A stretch of DNA of 64,000 nucleotides from Confluentibacter flavum (GTDB lineage: Bacteria > Bacteroidota > Bacteroidia > Flavobacteriales > Flavobacteriaceae). The translations under genes were made by a program, and so were the position numbers. Under the pieces are notes generated by a model. That model was not told the origin of the DNA and made no database searches. It saw only the letters and a list, made by a program, of their open reading frames with translations. Numbering within the stretch: position 1 is the first letter of the stretch; the number at the start of each line of letters is the position of its first letter. The DNA lies in contig NZ_PJEO01000057.1 of NCBI RefSeq assembly GCF_002843175.1, positions 1 to 64,000 on the forward strand, given 5' to 3'. Positions 9,113 through 18,931 of this stretch are shown piece by piece.

Positions 9113-9850
9113 ATGCAAGAACAAACACAAATTTTTGGAATACGCGCTGTTATTGAGGCCGTGAATGCGGGAGAAACCATAGATAAAGTATTTCTTCAAA
9201 AAGGATTGAAAGGTGATTTATTTGGTGAATTAGAAGCCGTTTTAAGACAACACTCCATAAACTCATCGTATGTTCCAGTTGAAAAATTAAACAGACTTAC
9301 AAAAGGGAATCACCAAGGCGTTGTTGCACACATATCACCTATTGAATTTCATGATTTGGAAGAGTTAATGATGACTGTCTTGGAATCTGGCAAAACACCC
9401 TTATTTTTATTATTGGACCAATTGAGTGATGTCCGTAATTTTGGAGCTATTATCCGTACTGCTGAATGTACTGGTGTAAATGGAATCATTATTCAAAAAA
9501 AAGGTGGCGCTCCCGTAAATGGCGATACTATTAAAACAAGTGCCGGTGCTGTTTTTAAAATTCCTATTTGCAAAGTCGACCATATTAAAGATGCTGTTTA
9601 TTATATGCAGGCGTCCGGCATTAAAGTTGTTGCTGCTACAGAAAAAACGGAGAGCACATTATACGATATATCATTTAAAGAACCTTGCGCCATTATTATG
9701 GGTTCGGAAGATAGAGGCATCAACCCTTCCATTTTAAAAATTGTAGATGCAAAGGCCAAACTGCCATTGTTAGGTGAGATAGAATCTTTAAACGTTTCTG
9801 TGGCTTGTGGGGCTTTTTTATATGAAGCGGTTAGGCAAAGACTTGGTTAG
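9113..9850 (+). CDS. rlmB: 23S rRNA guanosine-2'-O-methyltransferase (TrmH/SpoU family, RlmB)
   Basis: 245 residues from ATG 9113; an in-frame ATG at 9065 would run through the terminator hairpin and is rejected. An N-terminal RNA-binding domain (IFGIRAVIEAVNAGETIDKV, residues 5-75) precedes a SPOUT methyltransferase with the three SpoU motifs: NFGAIIRTAECTGVNGIII, IMGSEDRGINPSIL and LNVSVACGAFLYEAVRQR. It methylates a guanosine in 23S rRNA. TACCTTTA (9101-9108) close before the start resembles the Bacteroidota -7 element, with TTG 21 bases upstream inside the terminator stem, so the promoter may overlap the preceding terminator. Confidence 0.92.
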   Translation: MQEQTQIFGIRAVIEAVNAGETIDKVFLQKGLKGDLFGELEAVLRQHSINSSYVPVEKLNRLTKGNHQGVVAHISPIEFHDLEELMMTVLESGKTPLFLLLDQLSDVRNFGAIIRTAECTGVNGIIIQKKGGAPVNGDTIKTSAGAVFKIPICKVDHIKDAVYYMQASGIKVVAATEKTESTLYDISFKEPCAIIMGSEDRGINPSILKIVDAKAKLPLLGEIESLNVSVACGAFLYEAVRQRLG

Positions 9851-9903
9851 ATTATTAGACTTCTTGGATGGTTAGAATCCCAGACTTTTTCCAGAAATGA
9901 ACA

Positions 9904-10629
9904 TTATTCCTTATTTTCTTTGAACGTATAGTTTACAGCAGGTTGCTCCTGCTCTATTTCTGGAGGAATGTGTTCTATAAAATTTCCGTCTTTATCAAAA
10001 TGTTTTAAAAAAGGGTCATCTGCTTCATTGTAACCATCTTGCTCCCAAGCATATTTTTTCGGTTTAACAATCTTACTTCTAAAAAACATAGCAAATAAAA
10101 AACCGGTAACAAGACCTGATAAATGTCCTTCCCAGGAAACTCCTTCTTCAATGGGTAATGTATACCAAATCATACTTCCGTAAAGAAAAACAACCAATAA
10201 AGACAGGGCTACCAAGCGATAATATTTTGAAAAAACTCCTTTAAAAAAAGTAAAGCTCACCAATACATATATCAATCCACTGGCACCAATGTGATAAGAT
10301 GGCCTCCCAATGCTCCAAGTGAAAAAACCAGACATAAGAATACCGAATACAATAACTTTCCAAGCTATAGGTCTATAGAAATAAAACAACGCCATCGACA
10401 AAACAAACAACGGAATACTATTATGGTAAATATGTTGAATGTCTCCATGCACAAACGGCCCTAAAACAATACCTCTTAATCCTTTTAAAGTCTGTGGATA
10501 AATACCGTAATTTGAGAAATTAAAACCAAAACGCACTTCAAACCAAAATACCATCCATATAAACAGCAAAAAAAGTAACGGATAAGCTACGACTCCTGTT
10601 GAAAAATTAAAATGTTCATGTTGTTTCAT
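9904..10629 (-). CDS. rhomboid-family intramembrane serine protease
   Basis: 241 residues with about six membrane segments. The active serine lies in GASGLIYVLVSFTF (the GxSG motif) and the partner histidine in EGHLSGLVTGFLFA; NSIPLFVLSMALFY matches the conserved asparagine-bearing helix 2. It cleaves membrane proteins within the bilayer. The charged C-terminal tail (about residues 190-241) is cytoplasmic. It is convergent with rlmB, and no partner gene is evident. Confidence 0.88.
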   Translation of the reverse strand: MKQHEHFNFSTGVVAYPLLFLLFIWMVFWFEVRFGFNFSNYGIYPQTLKGLRGIVLGPFVHGDIQHIYHNSIPLFVLSMALFYFYRPIAWKVIVFGILMSGFFTWSIGRPSYHIGASGLIYVLVSFTFFKGVFSKYYRLVALSLLVVFLYGSMIWYTLPIEEGVSWEGHLSGLVTGFLFAMFFRSKIVKPKKYAWEQDGYNEADDPFLKHFDKDGNFIEHIPPEIEQEQPAVNYTFKENKE

Positions 10630-10796
10630 AAATTTAAAGATAACAAATAGTTAACCAAATTTTGAGTTGATGCTAAAATGGCATTAAAAAGTTCAAGTTT
10701 CTGGGTTCTGGGTTTTGGGTTTAAGGTTTTGGCTCTATTAAAAAACTTCAATTAAGAAGAATCCGATTTTCGCAGGAATTATTTTAACTTTACACT

Positions 10797-12074
10797 ATGA
10801 ATGAACCTTTAGCTGAACGTTTAAGACCTAAAACTTTAGATGATTATGTGAGCCAAACGCACTTAGTTGGCAAACATGGTGCATTAACACAGCACATTAA
10901 ACAAGGTTTAATTCCGTCCATGATATTTTGGGGACCACCAGGAACGGGGAAAACAACGCTTGCCAATATTATTGCCACTGAATCTGGCAGGCCATTTTAT
11001 ACATTAAGCGCCATAAATTCTGGTGTAAAGGATATTCGGGATGTTATTGATAAAGCCAAACAAAGTGGCGGTTTGTTTACTACCAAAAACCCTATTTTAT
11101 TTATTGATGAAATCCATAGATTTAGCAAATCGCAACAAGATTCATTATTGCAAGCTGTTGAAAAAGGTTGGATAACATTAATTGGAGCCACCACAGAAAA
11201 CCCAAGTTTCGAAGTGATTCCTGCACTTTTATCGCGTTGCCAAGTATATATATTAAATGCTTTTGAAAAAAACGATTTAGAGACACTTTTAAAGCGTGCT
11301 ATTAAACATGATGACTATTTGTCTAAAAAAAACATAAACCTTAAAGAAACCTCCTCGCTTTTAAGACTTTCTGGTGGCGATGCCAGAAAACTATTGAATA
11401 TTTTTGAATTGATAGTGAATTCGGAAGAATCCGATAGTATTGTAATTACTGACGCATTGGTCTTGGAAAAAGTTCAAAACAATACGGTGAGATACGATAA
11501 AACTGGTGAGCAACATTATGATATTATTTCGGCATTTATAAAATCCATTCGTGGCAGCGACCCGAATGGCGCTGTTTATTGGTTGGCTCGTATGGTTGAA
11601 GGTGGTGAGGATGTAAAATTTATTGCCAGAAGACTCCTAATCCTGGCGAGTGAAGATATTGGAAACGCGAATCCAACAGCATTAGTTATTGCCAACAATA
11701 CGTTTCAAGCCGTTTCCATTATTGGGTATCCAGAGTCTAGAATTATATTAAGCCAATGTGCTACCTATTTGGCCTGTTCACCAAAAAGCAATGCGGCATA
11801 TGTTGCTATTGGGAAAGCACAACAACTGGTTAAAGAAACGGGTGATTTATCTGTTCCATTGGAAATTAGAAATGCCCCGACCAAATTAATGAAAGAATTA
11901 GGTTATGGAGAAAATTATCAGTACGCCCATAATTATGAGAATAATTTTGCCAATCAGGAGTTTCTGCCAGATGAGATAAAAAACACCAAATTATATGACC
12001 CTGGAAATAACTCAAGGGAAAATGCCCATCGTGACTTTTTAAAACAACGTTGGAAAGGAAAGTATGGGTATTAG
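10797..12074 (+). CDS. rarA: replication-associated recombination protein RarA (MgsA)
   Basis: 425 residues. AAA+ ATPase related to clamp loaders: N-terminal PLAERLRPKTLDDYVSQ, Walker A GPPGTGKTT (about residues 45-53), Walker B ILFIDEIHRF, sensor 1 GATTENPSF, then the RarA tetramerisation domain (FIKSIRGSDPNGAVYWLARM, RRLLILASEDIGNANP). It acts at stalled replication forks. Monocistronic; upstream and downstream bases hold only degenerate GGGTTTTGG / TTGGGTATT runs. Confidence 0.95.
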   Translation: MNEPLAERLRPKTLDDYVSQTHLVGKHGALTQHIKQGLIPSMIFWGPPGTGKTTLANIIATESGRPFYTLSAINSGVKDIRDVIDKAKQSGGLFTTKNPILFIDEIHRFSKSQQDSLLQAVEKGWITLIGATTENPSFEVIPALLSRCQVYILNAFEKNDLETLLKRAIKHDDYLSKKNINLKETSSLLRLSGGDARKLLNIFELIVNSEESDSIVITDALVLEKVQNNTVRYDKTGEQHYDIISAFIKSIRGSDPNGAVYWLARMVEGGEDVKFIARRLLILASEDIGNANPTALVIANNTFQAVSIIGYPESRIILSQCATYLACSPKSNAAYVAIGKAQQLVKETGDLSVPLEIRNAPTKLMKELGYGENYQYAHNYENNFANQEFLPDEIKNTKLYDPGNNSRENAHRDFLKQRWKGKYGY

Positions 12075-12162
12075 GTATTAGGTGTGGGTGTTGGGTATTG
12101 GGTGTGCAAAATTTTATTTTTTCACTACTTAACAGCTAAACGACAAACAACTAAACGTATTA

Positions 12163-13020
12163 TTAAAATTTAATGTTCAGGACTTCTTGTTTTAAAACAT
12201 TGTTTTCATAATACTCCATAATCCAATTGTTTTCTTTTTTGTATAAAGTGGCATTTTTTCCTTCTACCATAAAAACATTTTCTAACGACGTATTCTTTAT
12301 TTTATAAACCACTTTTGGAGAACTATCAACGAGCTGAAAACCATTCTCTATGGCCTGAGCATATAAAACACCAGATACATTTTCACTTGCAGATATAACT
12401 TTTAAGATGTCTTCTTTTGGAACCTCAACCATGGGAACACTTTCTTTAGGCTCCTCTGTTATAACAACTTGAGTTTCTTTATCTTGTTTAAGGTTTTCTA
12501 TTTCGGCTTTTAATTTTGCAATCTCTTTAACGACCTCTGTTTGATTTTTTGTTTCTTTTACAATAACTTCCGAACCATTGTTAATCGGAACATACTTATA
12601 GTTTTTGGTTTCTAATTCTTTAAAAGCATTTCTCAATGCTTCGGCATAGGCCTTATTAAAATCCTTTTCCCTACTCTCACCAACTTTTGTTGTATAAACA
12701 GTTAAGCCATTGCAATTTTTTAATTCTATTTGCAATTTTGTTTTAAACATGCTTGAATCCTTTATAACATCTGTAGTTAATGCTAAACATCTATTTGCAT
12801 TTAAATCATCGGGGTAATTTTCTCCTTCCATAAAAGCTTGAAAACCATATTTATTGAATAAAAATTCTGTTAATGAATTTAATTGAAATTGATCATTTTC
12901 TTTTAAAAACTCATACTTTTCAGGAATAATAATATACTTGTAGTTGTTTAAATTTGACTGGGAAAATGCATTTGCCACCAAGAAAAAGACAACAAGCAAC
13001 GATAAAAATTTAGTTTTCAT
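12163..13020 (-). CDS. secreted hypothetical protein with coiled coil
   Basis: 285 residues, signal peptide MKTKFLSLLVVFFLVANAFSQ. The N-terminal domain (about 22-140) contains YKYIIIPEKYEFLKENDQFQ, a pattern seen in Bacteroidota periplasmic proteins that measure multi-subunit or OMP-linked components; no catalytic motif is seen. A coiled coil follows at about 165-190 (VVKEIAKLKAEIENLKQD), then a C-terminal beta domain (about 205-285; SENVSGVLYAQAIENGFQLV). No function is assigned. Likely periplasmic, transcribed alone. Confidence 0.6.
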   Translation of the reverse strand: MKTKFLSLLVVFFLVANAFSQSNLNNYKYIIIPEKYEFLKENDQFQLNSLTEFLFNKYGFQAFMEGENYPDDLNANRCLALTTDVIKDSSMFKTKLQIELKNCNGLTVYTTKVGESREKDFNKAYAEALRNAFKELETKNYKYVPINNGSEVIVKETKNQTEVVKEIAKLKAEIENLKQDKETQVVITEEPKESVPMVEVPKEDILKVISASENVSGVLYAQAIENGFQLVDSSPKVVYKIKNTSLENVFMVEGKNATLYKKENNWIMEYYENNVLKQEVLNIKF

Positions 13021-13113
13021 TTTTATTAAATATATAGTTATATGCTAATTTGTAAATATACACTTTGTATAGTATTTATGTTTTGCGAAATTAAAAATTT
13101 TATTAAGAATTGA

Positions 13114-13803
13114 TTATAAATACTTTTTTATCTCTATTAAATTATTGATCTTCTTTATATTAGACTCCACAGGCTTTTGGAATTCATCAAAAAAAATAAC
13201 ATCCATCCCTATATTTAAAGCTCCTAAAATATCGGCTTCATAACCATCGCCAATCATAATACTATTTGCTATGTTTGTGTTTGCCTTTTCAATAGCATAA
13301 TGAAAAATTTGCGGATTGGGTTTTTTCACACCAATATCTTCACCGTTGGTAATTGTTTTAAAGTAATGTAATATGTTAGACTTTGTTAATTTTTTAGATT
13401 GAACTTCTTCAAAACCATTGGATAAAATATGGAGATTATAGTTTTTATGCAAATATTCTAAAATGGTAATGGCATCGTCATATAAATAATTGTTATCTGT
13501 AAGATAGGTTATGTAATCTGTTGATAGTTTTTGAATAATCTCCTTTTCAACTGTATGATTTAATACTGAAAACGTATCGTTTAACCTTCCGAAGCGCAAT
13601 ACGTCTTTGTCTATTTTTTCATCTCTATAAAGTTTCCAGTATTGTAAATTAATGGCTTTATAATGAACCAAAAAATCATTCAAATTAATTTCTATCTGAT
13701 TGATTTTAAATATTTTATCAAAAGTTAAAGCCGAATTTTTATCAAAATCCCATAGTGTATGATCCAAATCAAAAAACACATCGGTAATACCTTTAATCTT
13801 CAT
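13114..13803 (-). CDS. yjjG: YjjG-family noncanonical pyrimidine nucleotidase (HAD superfamily)
   Basis: 229 residues with all four HAD motifs: I DVFFDLDHTLWDFDKN (nucleophile Asp and acid/base Asp), II LHILSNGFEE, III Lys in GVKKPNPQIF, IV IMIGDGYEADILGA. The LDHTLWDF form is characteristic of YjjG nucleotidases, which dephosphorylate dUMP and non-canonical pyrimidine nucleotides (house-cleaning). Its start overlaps the end of the deacetylase gene by 11 bases, so it is translationally coupled to it. Confidence 0.87.
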   Translation of the reverse strand: MKIKGITDVFFDLDHTLWDFDKNSALTFDKIFKINQIEINLNDFLVHYKAINLQYWKLYRDEKIDKDVLRFGRLNDTFSVLNHTVEKEIIQKLSTDYITYLTDNNYLYDDAITILEYLHKNYNLHILSNGFEEVQSKKLTKSNILHYFKTITNGEDIGVKKPNPQIFHYAIEKANTNIANSIMIGDGYEADILGALNIGMDVIFFDEFQKPVESNIKKINNLIEIKKYL

Positions 13804-15094
13804 AGGCGGAATCTAAAATAATATTAAACAATTCCTTAAATCCTTTCCAAGTATCTATATCACTAAATGTATAATTATGAAATACAGGAACAAACTCGCC
13901 ATTTACTTTTTTTATTTCAGAAATAATATCATTCAATACTATCTTTTTATCTAAAAGTGATTGGGTTTTTAAAAGAGAGTAGTCCATTAAATGGTATGAA
14001 TACACTTTTAACGGTGTCTGTACCTCATAATCTAAATCGTAAAACAAAAAAGGCGTGCAAGATCCTGCCCTAAAACCAATGTGGTTTACATACCCCATGG
14101 TGTAATCTTCCTGTATTTCTAAATCTATAAGATTTCTATATGATTCTGGCAAATTGAGTTTTGAAAAAGATTGCCGGGTAGCAACTAGAGCTGTATTTAT
14201 AATAGCTTCCATTTGCAGTTTTTCTTTCTTTAAAATGGAAATATCCTCAGTTGAAAAAAAGGATGTTTTCAAACCTACTTTACAATAATCTGCCACTTGT
14301 TTAATTAGTGAAACAAATTTCTTTTTATTAACGCTAATGCCTTTATCATAGGTGGAATAAGCACCAATTAAAAAAAAGAATAAAAATTTATGCTTGGTTT
14401 GTTTTTGTTTATTTATAATGTATTTAAATGTGTCAAATGGATCGTGCTTTAATCCGAAAAGCACCATAAACCTAGTGTACAGTCCCTTAAAATTAAACTG
14501 AAATACATCCTTAAAAATACCACCAACAGTTCGCATAATCCCTTTTAATCTATAAAGATATGCTGAGGGAACATCTATAATGGGCCTTATACTATATGCT
14601 TTAATGGGGAATTGAAATTTTGGGAAAAAATTCTGTAAAGCGTCCTTAAATTTATATGACCAAATGTCTACAATGGGTTGGTGCAAAAAACCATATTTAT
14701 AGGCAACGCTCTCGGTTGCTAAAAACCGACCGTACTCGTCTTTCACATGTGGCAAATACTCTTCGTATCTGGATAATAAATAAAATGATGAAGCAAAAAT
14801 ATCAAATGGTAGCGCACCTTTTTCTCCATTAGAAAAAAAGCCCTTTGTTGAGCCCCAATTATGCACATGAAAATCTATATCCGATAAACCTTGTTCAAAT
14901 AAAATATCGTGACTTTTTATAAAAAATTCAGTACCCAATGGTTGTTTGGTGTAGGACATTTTTAAACTTTCGTGTGCAATAAATTCTTCAATAGTTGTTG
15001 TAAAAGAAACATCTATACCAAGAACCCTTGTGCAAATATGTTTAAAAATATATTTTACTCGAGGTGTTATTTTATGTGTGTATACTAGTAGCAT
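13793..15094 (-). CDS. polysaccharide-deacetylase-like protein with DUF7033-type N-terminus
   Basis: 433 residues. The N-terminal half (about 1-175: YTHKITPRVKYIFKHICTRV, GVDV-like region, LPFDIFASSFYLLSRYEEYL) matches the DUF7033 region found fused to NodB-like deacetylases in Flavobacteriia. The C-terminal half includes the degraded NodB pattern RPIIDVPSAYLYRLKG, FFLIGAYSTYDKGI and GFRAGSCTPFLFYDLD. A classical NodB first motif (TFDDG) is absent, so deacetylase activity is uncertain. It probably acts on cell-surface polysaccharide. It is upstream of and overlaps the yjjG-like gene. Confidence 0.75.
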   Translation of the reverse strand: MLLVYTHKITPRVKYIFKHICTRVLGIDVSFTTTIEEFIAHESLKMSYTKQPLGTEFFIKSHDILFEQGLSDIDFHVHNWGSTKGFFSNGEKGALPFDIFASSFYLLSRYEEYLPHVKDEYGRFLATESVAYKYGFLHQPIVDIWSYKFKDALQNFFPKFQFPIKAYSIRPIIDVPSAYLYRLKGIMRTVGGIFKDVFQFNFKGLYTRFMVLFGLKHDPFDTFKYIINKQKQTKHKFLFFFLIGAYSTYDKGISVNKKKFVSLIKQVADYCKVGLKTSFFSTEDISILKKEKLQMEAIINTALVATRQSFSKLNLPESYRNLIDLEIQEDYTMGYVNHIGFRAGSCTPFLFYDLDYEVQTPLKVYSYHLMDYSLLKTQSLLDKKIVLNDIISEIKKVNGEFVPVFHNYTFSDIDTWKGFKELFNIILDSAYED

Positions 15095-15177
15095 TAAATA
15101 TTAAAATCTAAGTATCAAAAGTAATCAACTTATGTCTTAATAAGGCATTTGCATTTATTTTTGTTTCCGTAAATTAC

Positions 15178-15876
15178 TTAAAGCAAGCTTTCATCAGCAA
15201 AACTAAAGTATGCTTTTTCGGTGATAATTAAATGGTCCAAAACCTTAATATCCAAACTATCAGATGCGGTTTTCAATTTATTTGTTATTTGTTTATCAGC
15301 TTCGCTAGGCTTTAATGTGCCAGATGGATGATTGTGCGCTAATATCAATCCTGTTGCGCCCACTTCCAAAGCGTTTTTAAGAACTAAACGCACATCAACC
15401 AAGGTACCAGTTATGCCTCCTTTGCTAAGTTGCTTTTTATGGATCACTTTGTTTGAGTTGTTTAAAAAAATAATCCAGAATTCTTCATGTTCTAATTCGC
15501 CAATAATGGGCTGCATCAACTCAAAAGCTGAATTGCTAGAGCTTATTTTTTTCTTTTCCAAAGCCTCCTCGCCTCTTCTTCGCCTTCCCAATTCTAAAGC
15601 CGCTACAATAGTTATGGCCTTAGCTTCCCCTATGCCTTTAAACTCCATTAATTGTGCGATCGATAATTTTCCTAGCTCACTTAAATTATTATTGACACTT
15701 GCGAATATACGTTTGCATAAAGCTACAGCACTTTCCTCCCTGTTACCAGAGCCTATTAAAATCGCCAACAACTCTGCATCACTTAATGTGGCTTTACCTT
15801 TGTAAAGTAGTTTTTCTCTTGGTTGATCGTCTTGGCTCCAATTCTTTATGGAAAACGAAGTTGGTTTTTCTTGCAT
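15178..15876 (-). CDS. radC: RadC/JAB-domain protein
   Basis: 232 residues from ATG 15876; the longer in-frame start 81 bases upstream overlaps the divergent hydrolase start and adds an unlikely hydrophobic stretch. N-terminal helix-hairpin-helix (ELGKLSIAQLMEFKGIGEAK), then an MPN+/JAB metalloprotease-like domain with EHEEFWIIFLNN and the zinc motif LAHNHPSGTLKPSEAD. Family members were once called DNA repair proteins; the true role is unsettled. It is the first gene of a minus-strand run with the deacetylase and nucleotidase genes after an 83-base gap. Confidence 0.92.
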   Translation of the reverse strand: MQEKPTSFSIKNWSQDDQPREKLLYKGKATLSDAELLAILIGSGNREESAVALCKRIFASVNNNLSELGKLSIAQLMEFKGIGEAKAITIVAALELGRRRRGEEALEKKKISSSNSAFELMQPIIGELEHEEFWIIFLNNSNKVIHKKQLSKGGITGTLVDVRLVLKNALEVGATGLILAHNHPSGTLKPSEADKQITNKLKTASDSLDIKVLDHLIITEKAYFSFADESLL

Positions 15877-15947
15877 AGGTATAAATATAAATATTGTATT
15901 TTTATAAAGAGCAATCGCAAACTGAAATTTTACAAATACTATTAAAT

Positions 15948-16834
15948 ATGCAACCATTAAAAAAAGAAGATATTAGTCAAGAGGTTTTTGACTTGTATGA
16001 TGATTATGCCCATAATAAAATTGACCGTCGTCAATTTGTTGAAAAACTATCACTGTATGCCATTGGTGGTTTAACAGTAACTTCACTATTAAGCTTTATA
16101 ACACCAAATTACCTTGATAATTTGATGGTAAAACCAGACGACCCCAACTTAGATTCCGGTTATATTACATATCAATCCCCTAAAGGAGGTGGCGCCATTA
16201 AAGGTCTTTTATCCAAACCTGATGCCACAAAAGGCAAATTGCCTGGCATTGTTGTAGTGCATGAAAATAGAGGATTAAACCCATACATAGAGGATGTTGG
16301 AAGACGTGCAGCTTTAGATGGTTTTATCTCTTTAGCTCCTGATGCCTTATCCCCTTTGGGAGGATACCCTGGTAATGATGACGAAGGAAGAACGATGCAA
16401 AGTAAACGCGATAGAAATGAGATGCTGGAGGATTTTATCGCTGCTTTTGATTATTTAAAAACCATGAAAACTGTGATGGTAATATTGGTGTGGTGGGCTT
16501 TTGTTTTGGTGGTTGGATTGCCAATATGATGGCAGTAAAAGTACCCACCCTTAAAGCGGCCGTACCTTTTTATGGTGGACAGCCAACAGCCGAAGAAGCA
16601 GCTCAAATTAAAGCACCATTATTGTTACAATATGCGGAGCTAGATACCAGAGTTAATGAAGGTTGGCGAGCGTATGAGAAAGTCCTAAAAGAAAATAACA
16701 TTGAATATACCGTGCATTTTTACCCAAATGTAAACCACGGATTTCATAATAACTCAACGCCACGATTTGACAAAGAGGCTGCCAATTTGGCTTGGAGTAG
16801 AACGATTGCATTTTTTAAGGAGAAGCTCAAATAA
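15948..16834 (+). pseudogene. YghX-like dienelactone hydrolase, broken by a one-base deletion in an A-run
   Basis: From ATG 15948 the frame reads an N-terminal helix bundle, a twin-arginine-like segment (DRRQFVEKLSLYAIGGL), and hydrolase core with VVVHENRGLNPYIEDVGRR. At the five-A run 16457-16461 the frame is lost and ends at 16529. One added A restores [20 protein letters not shown], leading into the remaining frame to 16834, which carries the nucleophile Cys in GFCFGG, Asp in AELDTRVN and His in NVNHGFHN. So the whole gene is present but split. Either a real frameshift or a homopolymer sequencing error. The layout matches E. coli YghX, itself disrupted in K-12. Confidence 0.88.
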
Positions 16835-16888
16835 ATCTAAATATAATATTATATTCACCTCATATAATTAAACCAACTAAACCCAAAT

Positions 16889-17662
16889 ATGAAAAAAACA
16901 GCACTCCTTCTTTTTATTCCATTAATTCTATTAAGCAGTCAACTTTATGCACAACATAGGGACATTTATCAAATAAAAACCTATTTGATGAACACCGAGC
17001 AACAAATGGAAACTACCGAAAACTTTCTAAAAGATGCTTATTTGCCTGCTTTAAAAAGAATCGGAATAAAATCTGTCGGCGTTTTTAAACCCAAGACGAT
17101 AGATTCTGATTCCATAAAGAAAGTGATGGTTTTAATTCCGTTTACATCATTGGAACAATTCGCAGGTTTGGATAACCAGTTATTAAAAGACAACCATTAT
17201 TTAACCGCTGGAGCTAATTATTTAAACGCACCTTTTAATAAAAAGCCTTATTTACGTATAGAATCCACATTATTACAAGCGTTCTCTGAGCATCCTCATG
17301 TAACTCCAACACCGTTGACCGGTCCAAGAGATGAACGGGTTTACGAATTGAGAAGCTATGAGGCCTCTACAGAAGCTATTCTAAAAAACAAAATTGAGAT
17401 GTTCAATAAAGGTGGTGAAATTAAACTATTTGACAGCCTTAACTTTAATGCCGTTTTTTATGGAGAAGTTATTTCTGGGGATAAAATGCCCAACCTTATG
17501 TATATGACGACATTCTCTAATCAAGCTAGTCGCGACGAACTATGGAAAGCATTCTTTTCCTCTCCAGAATGGAAAGTATTAAGTGCTAAGACCGAATACA
17601 AAAACAATGTTTCGAAAGCAGATATTATATTCTTTACTCCAACTGAATATTCAGATTACTAA
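16889..17662 (+). CDS. secreted NIPSNAP-family protein
   Basis: 257 residues, signal peptide MKKTALLLFIPLILLSSQLYAQ. Two ferredoxin-like NIPSNAP repeats: the first opens IYQIKTYLMNTEQQMETTEN (about 26-125), the second VYELRSYEASTEAILKNKIE (about 150-255), each with the Y-E/Q-I/L-R/K-x-Y strand typical of the family. NIPSNAP proteins are dimeric alpha-beta barrel relatives with poorly defined function; a secreted bacterial form often sits beside hydrolases or oxidoreductases. It lies between two hydrolase genes on the same strand with short spacing (54 and 18 bases), suggesting an operon. Confidence 0.83.
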   Translation: MKKTALLLFIPLILLSSQLYAQHRDIYQIKTYLMNTEQQMETTENFLKDAYLPALKRIGIKSVGVFKPKTIDSDSIKKVMVLIPFTSLEQFAGLDNQLLKDNHYLTAGANYLNAPFNKKPYLRIESTLLQAFSEHPHVTPTPLTGPRDERVYELRSYEASTEAILKNKIEMFNKGGEIKLFDSLNFNAVFYGEVISGDKMPNLMYMTTFSNQASRDELWKAFFSSPEWKVLSAKTEYKNNVSKADIIFFTPTEYSDY

Positions 17663-17680
17663 TAACAGCCTAAACTAATA

Positions 17681-18745
17681 ATGAAAAAATTTGTAACCCT
17701 CCTGTTTTTAATTAGTGCTTTCACACTAAATGCACAACAATACCCAGAAGTAACCATTTCTGGTTCTCAAATAAGAAAACTAACGTCTAATATTGTTTCT
17801 GGGCAAGAATATGAACTACATATTGTGTTGCCTTCTAGTTATGAAAATAGCACCAAAAAATACCCTGTTATTTATTTAATGGATTCTCAATGGGATTTTT
17901 CCTTGGTAACCGCCATATATGGTGAACAATATTATGATGGTTTTGTTCCAGAAGCCATCATTGTAGGGGTTACTTGGGGTGGAGAAAATCCGAATCCAGA
18001 CATGCTTCGAGCAAGAGATTACATACCAACCAACGCCATTGGTGGTGCCGATTTGTTTTTAGATTTTATGAAAACAGAATTATTCCCTTTTATTGAAAGT
18101 AATTACAAAGCTGATAACAATCGAATCCTAATGGGCTGTTCTTTGGGAGGGCTGCTAACTTTATACGCATTGTTCACACATACTGATATGTTTACGGGTT
18201 ACCTCGCCGCAAGCCCTGCTTTGGGTGGGGATAATGGTATTTTAAGTGGTTTTGAAAAAGTGTTTTCCGAAAAACAATCTGCTAAACCTATTAGTGTTTA
18301 TATGACCGTTGGCGATGTGGAAAGTGGTAAATCTAATTTTGAAGCATTTGCTAATAAGATGAAGAGCAGGCAGTATAAAAATGTTAGGTTACATTCTAAA
18401 GTATTAGAAAACACAGGTCATTCAGGAACAAAAAGTGAAACCTATTCAAGAGGTTTACAATATGTTTTTGAAAGAAACCAATTAAAATTAAGTGACGCTA
18501 TTTTGAATAAATATGTTGGAACATATCAATTGGGTGACGGTAAAGCGGAAATAAAAAATGAAAATAATGAGTTGAAATTATATGCTCATGGTAATAGTAT
18601 CCCGCTTTTAGCAAATTCAGAAACACATTTTTATGCAACATTCCAATTCTTTAATATTCATTTTAAGGAAGCTAATAATATCGTTGAAGGTCTTGATTTA
18701 ATTACCTACGGAGGGTCACAAACCTTAAATAAAATTAAGGAATAG
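17681..18745 (+). CDS. secreted alpha/beta hydrolase (enterochelin-esterase/esterase D-like)
   Basis: 354 residues, signal peptide MKKFVTLLFLISAFTLNAQ. Fold and motifs of the esterase D / Fes family: YPVIYLMDSQWDFSL, RARDYIPTNA, nucleophile elbow MGCSLGGLLTLYALF (Ser in GCSLG), and a C-terminal histidine in LENTGHSGTKSETYSRG. Residues from about 270 form an extra domain (YVGTYQLGDGKAEIKNENNE) similar to the small beta domain at the end of many Bacteroidota esterases. The substrate is not evident. It is 18 bases downstream of the NIPSNAP gene. Confidence 0.87.
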   Translation: MKKFVTLLFLISAFTLNAQQYPEVTISGSQIRKLTSNIVSGQEYELHIVLPSSYENSTKKYPVIYLMDSQWDFSLVTAIYGEQYYDGFVPEAIIVGVTWGGENPNPDMLRARDYIPTNAIGGADLFLDFMKTELFPFIESNYKADNNRILMGCSLGGLLTLYALFTHTDMFTGYLAASPALGGDNGILSGFEKVFSEKQSAKPISVYMTVGDVESGKSNFEAFANKMKSRQYKNVRLHSKVLENTGHSGTKSETYSRGLQYVFERNQLKLSDAILNKYVGTYQLGDGKAEIKNENNELKLYAHGNSIPLLANSETHFYATFQFFNIHFKEANNIVEGLDLITYGGSQTLNKIKE

Positions 18746-18787
18746 ATTAATCATTCTTTAGTTAAAAAATAGATTCCTGCCTCCGGA

Positions 18788-18905
18788 GGAAATCGAAGAT
18801 TCAACGAAGTCAATGACAAAACTATTCAATTAGGGTTTTTACCTCGTCAAAATTTAGTCCGCAATAATTTACAGAACTCATTTAAAAGAAAAACTTTATT
18901 TTAAA
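18788..18905 (-). repeat. degenerate duplicate of the 3' end of mpl (copy 1)
   Basis: Aligns with 20449-20570 over about 118 bases at roughly 85% identity by eye. It still encodes, on the minus strand, a degraded copy of the last codons of Mpl (MSSVNYCGLNFDEVKTLIE, stop) plus the same downstream bases GAAATCGAAGATTC. It is not adjacent to the functional mpl gene; one complete gene lies between the copies. It has no start or upstream coding sequence, so it is not functional. Confidence 0.82.
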
Positions 18906-18931
18906 AGTTAGGTAAAAGTTCTTTAAGTGTT

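Noticed and set aside
10680-10740. Regulatory repeat (GGGTTTTGGGTTT) upstream of rarA
   Set aside because: A degenerate simple repeat; similar runs occur after rarA and between other genes, without sign of function.
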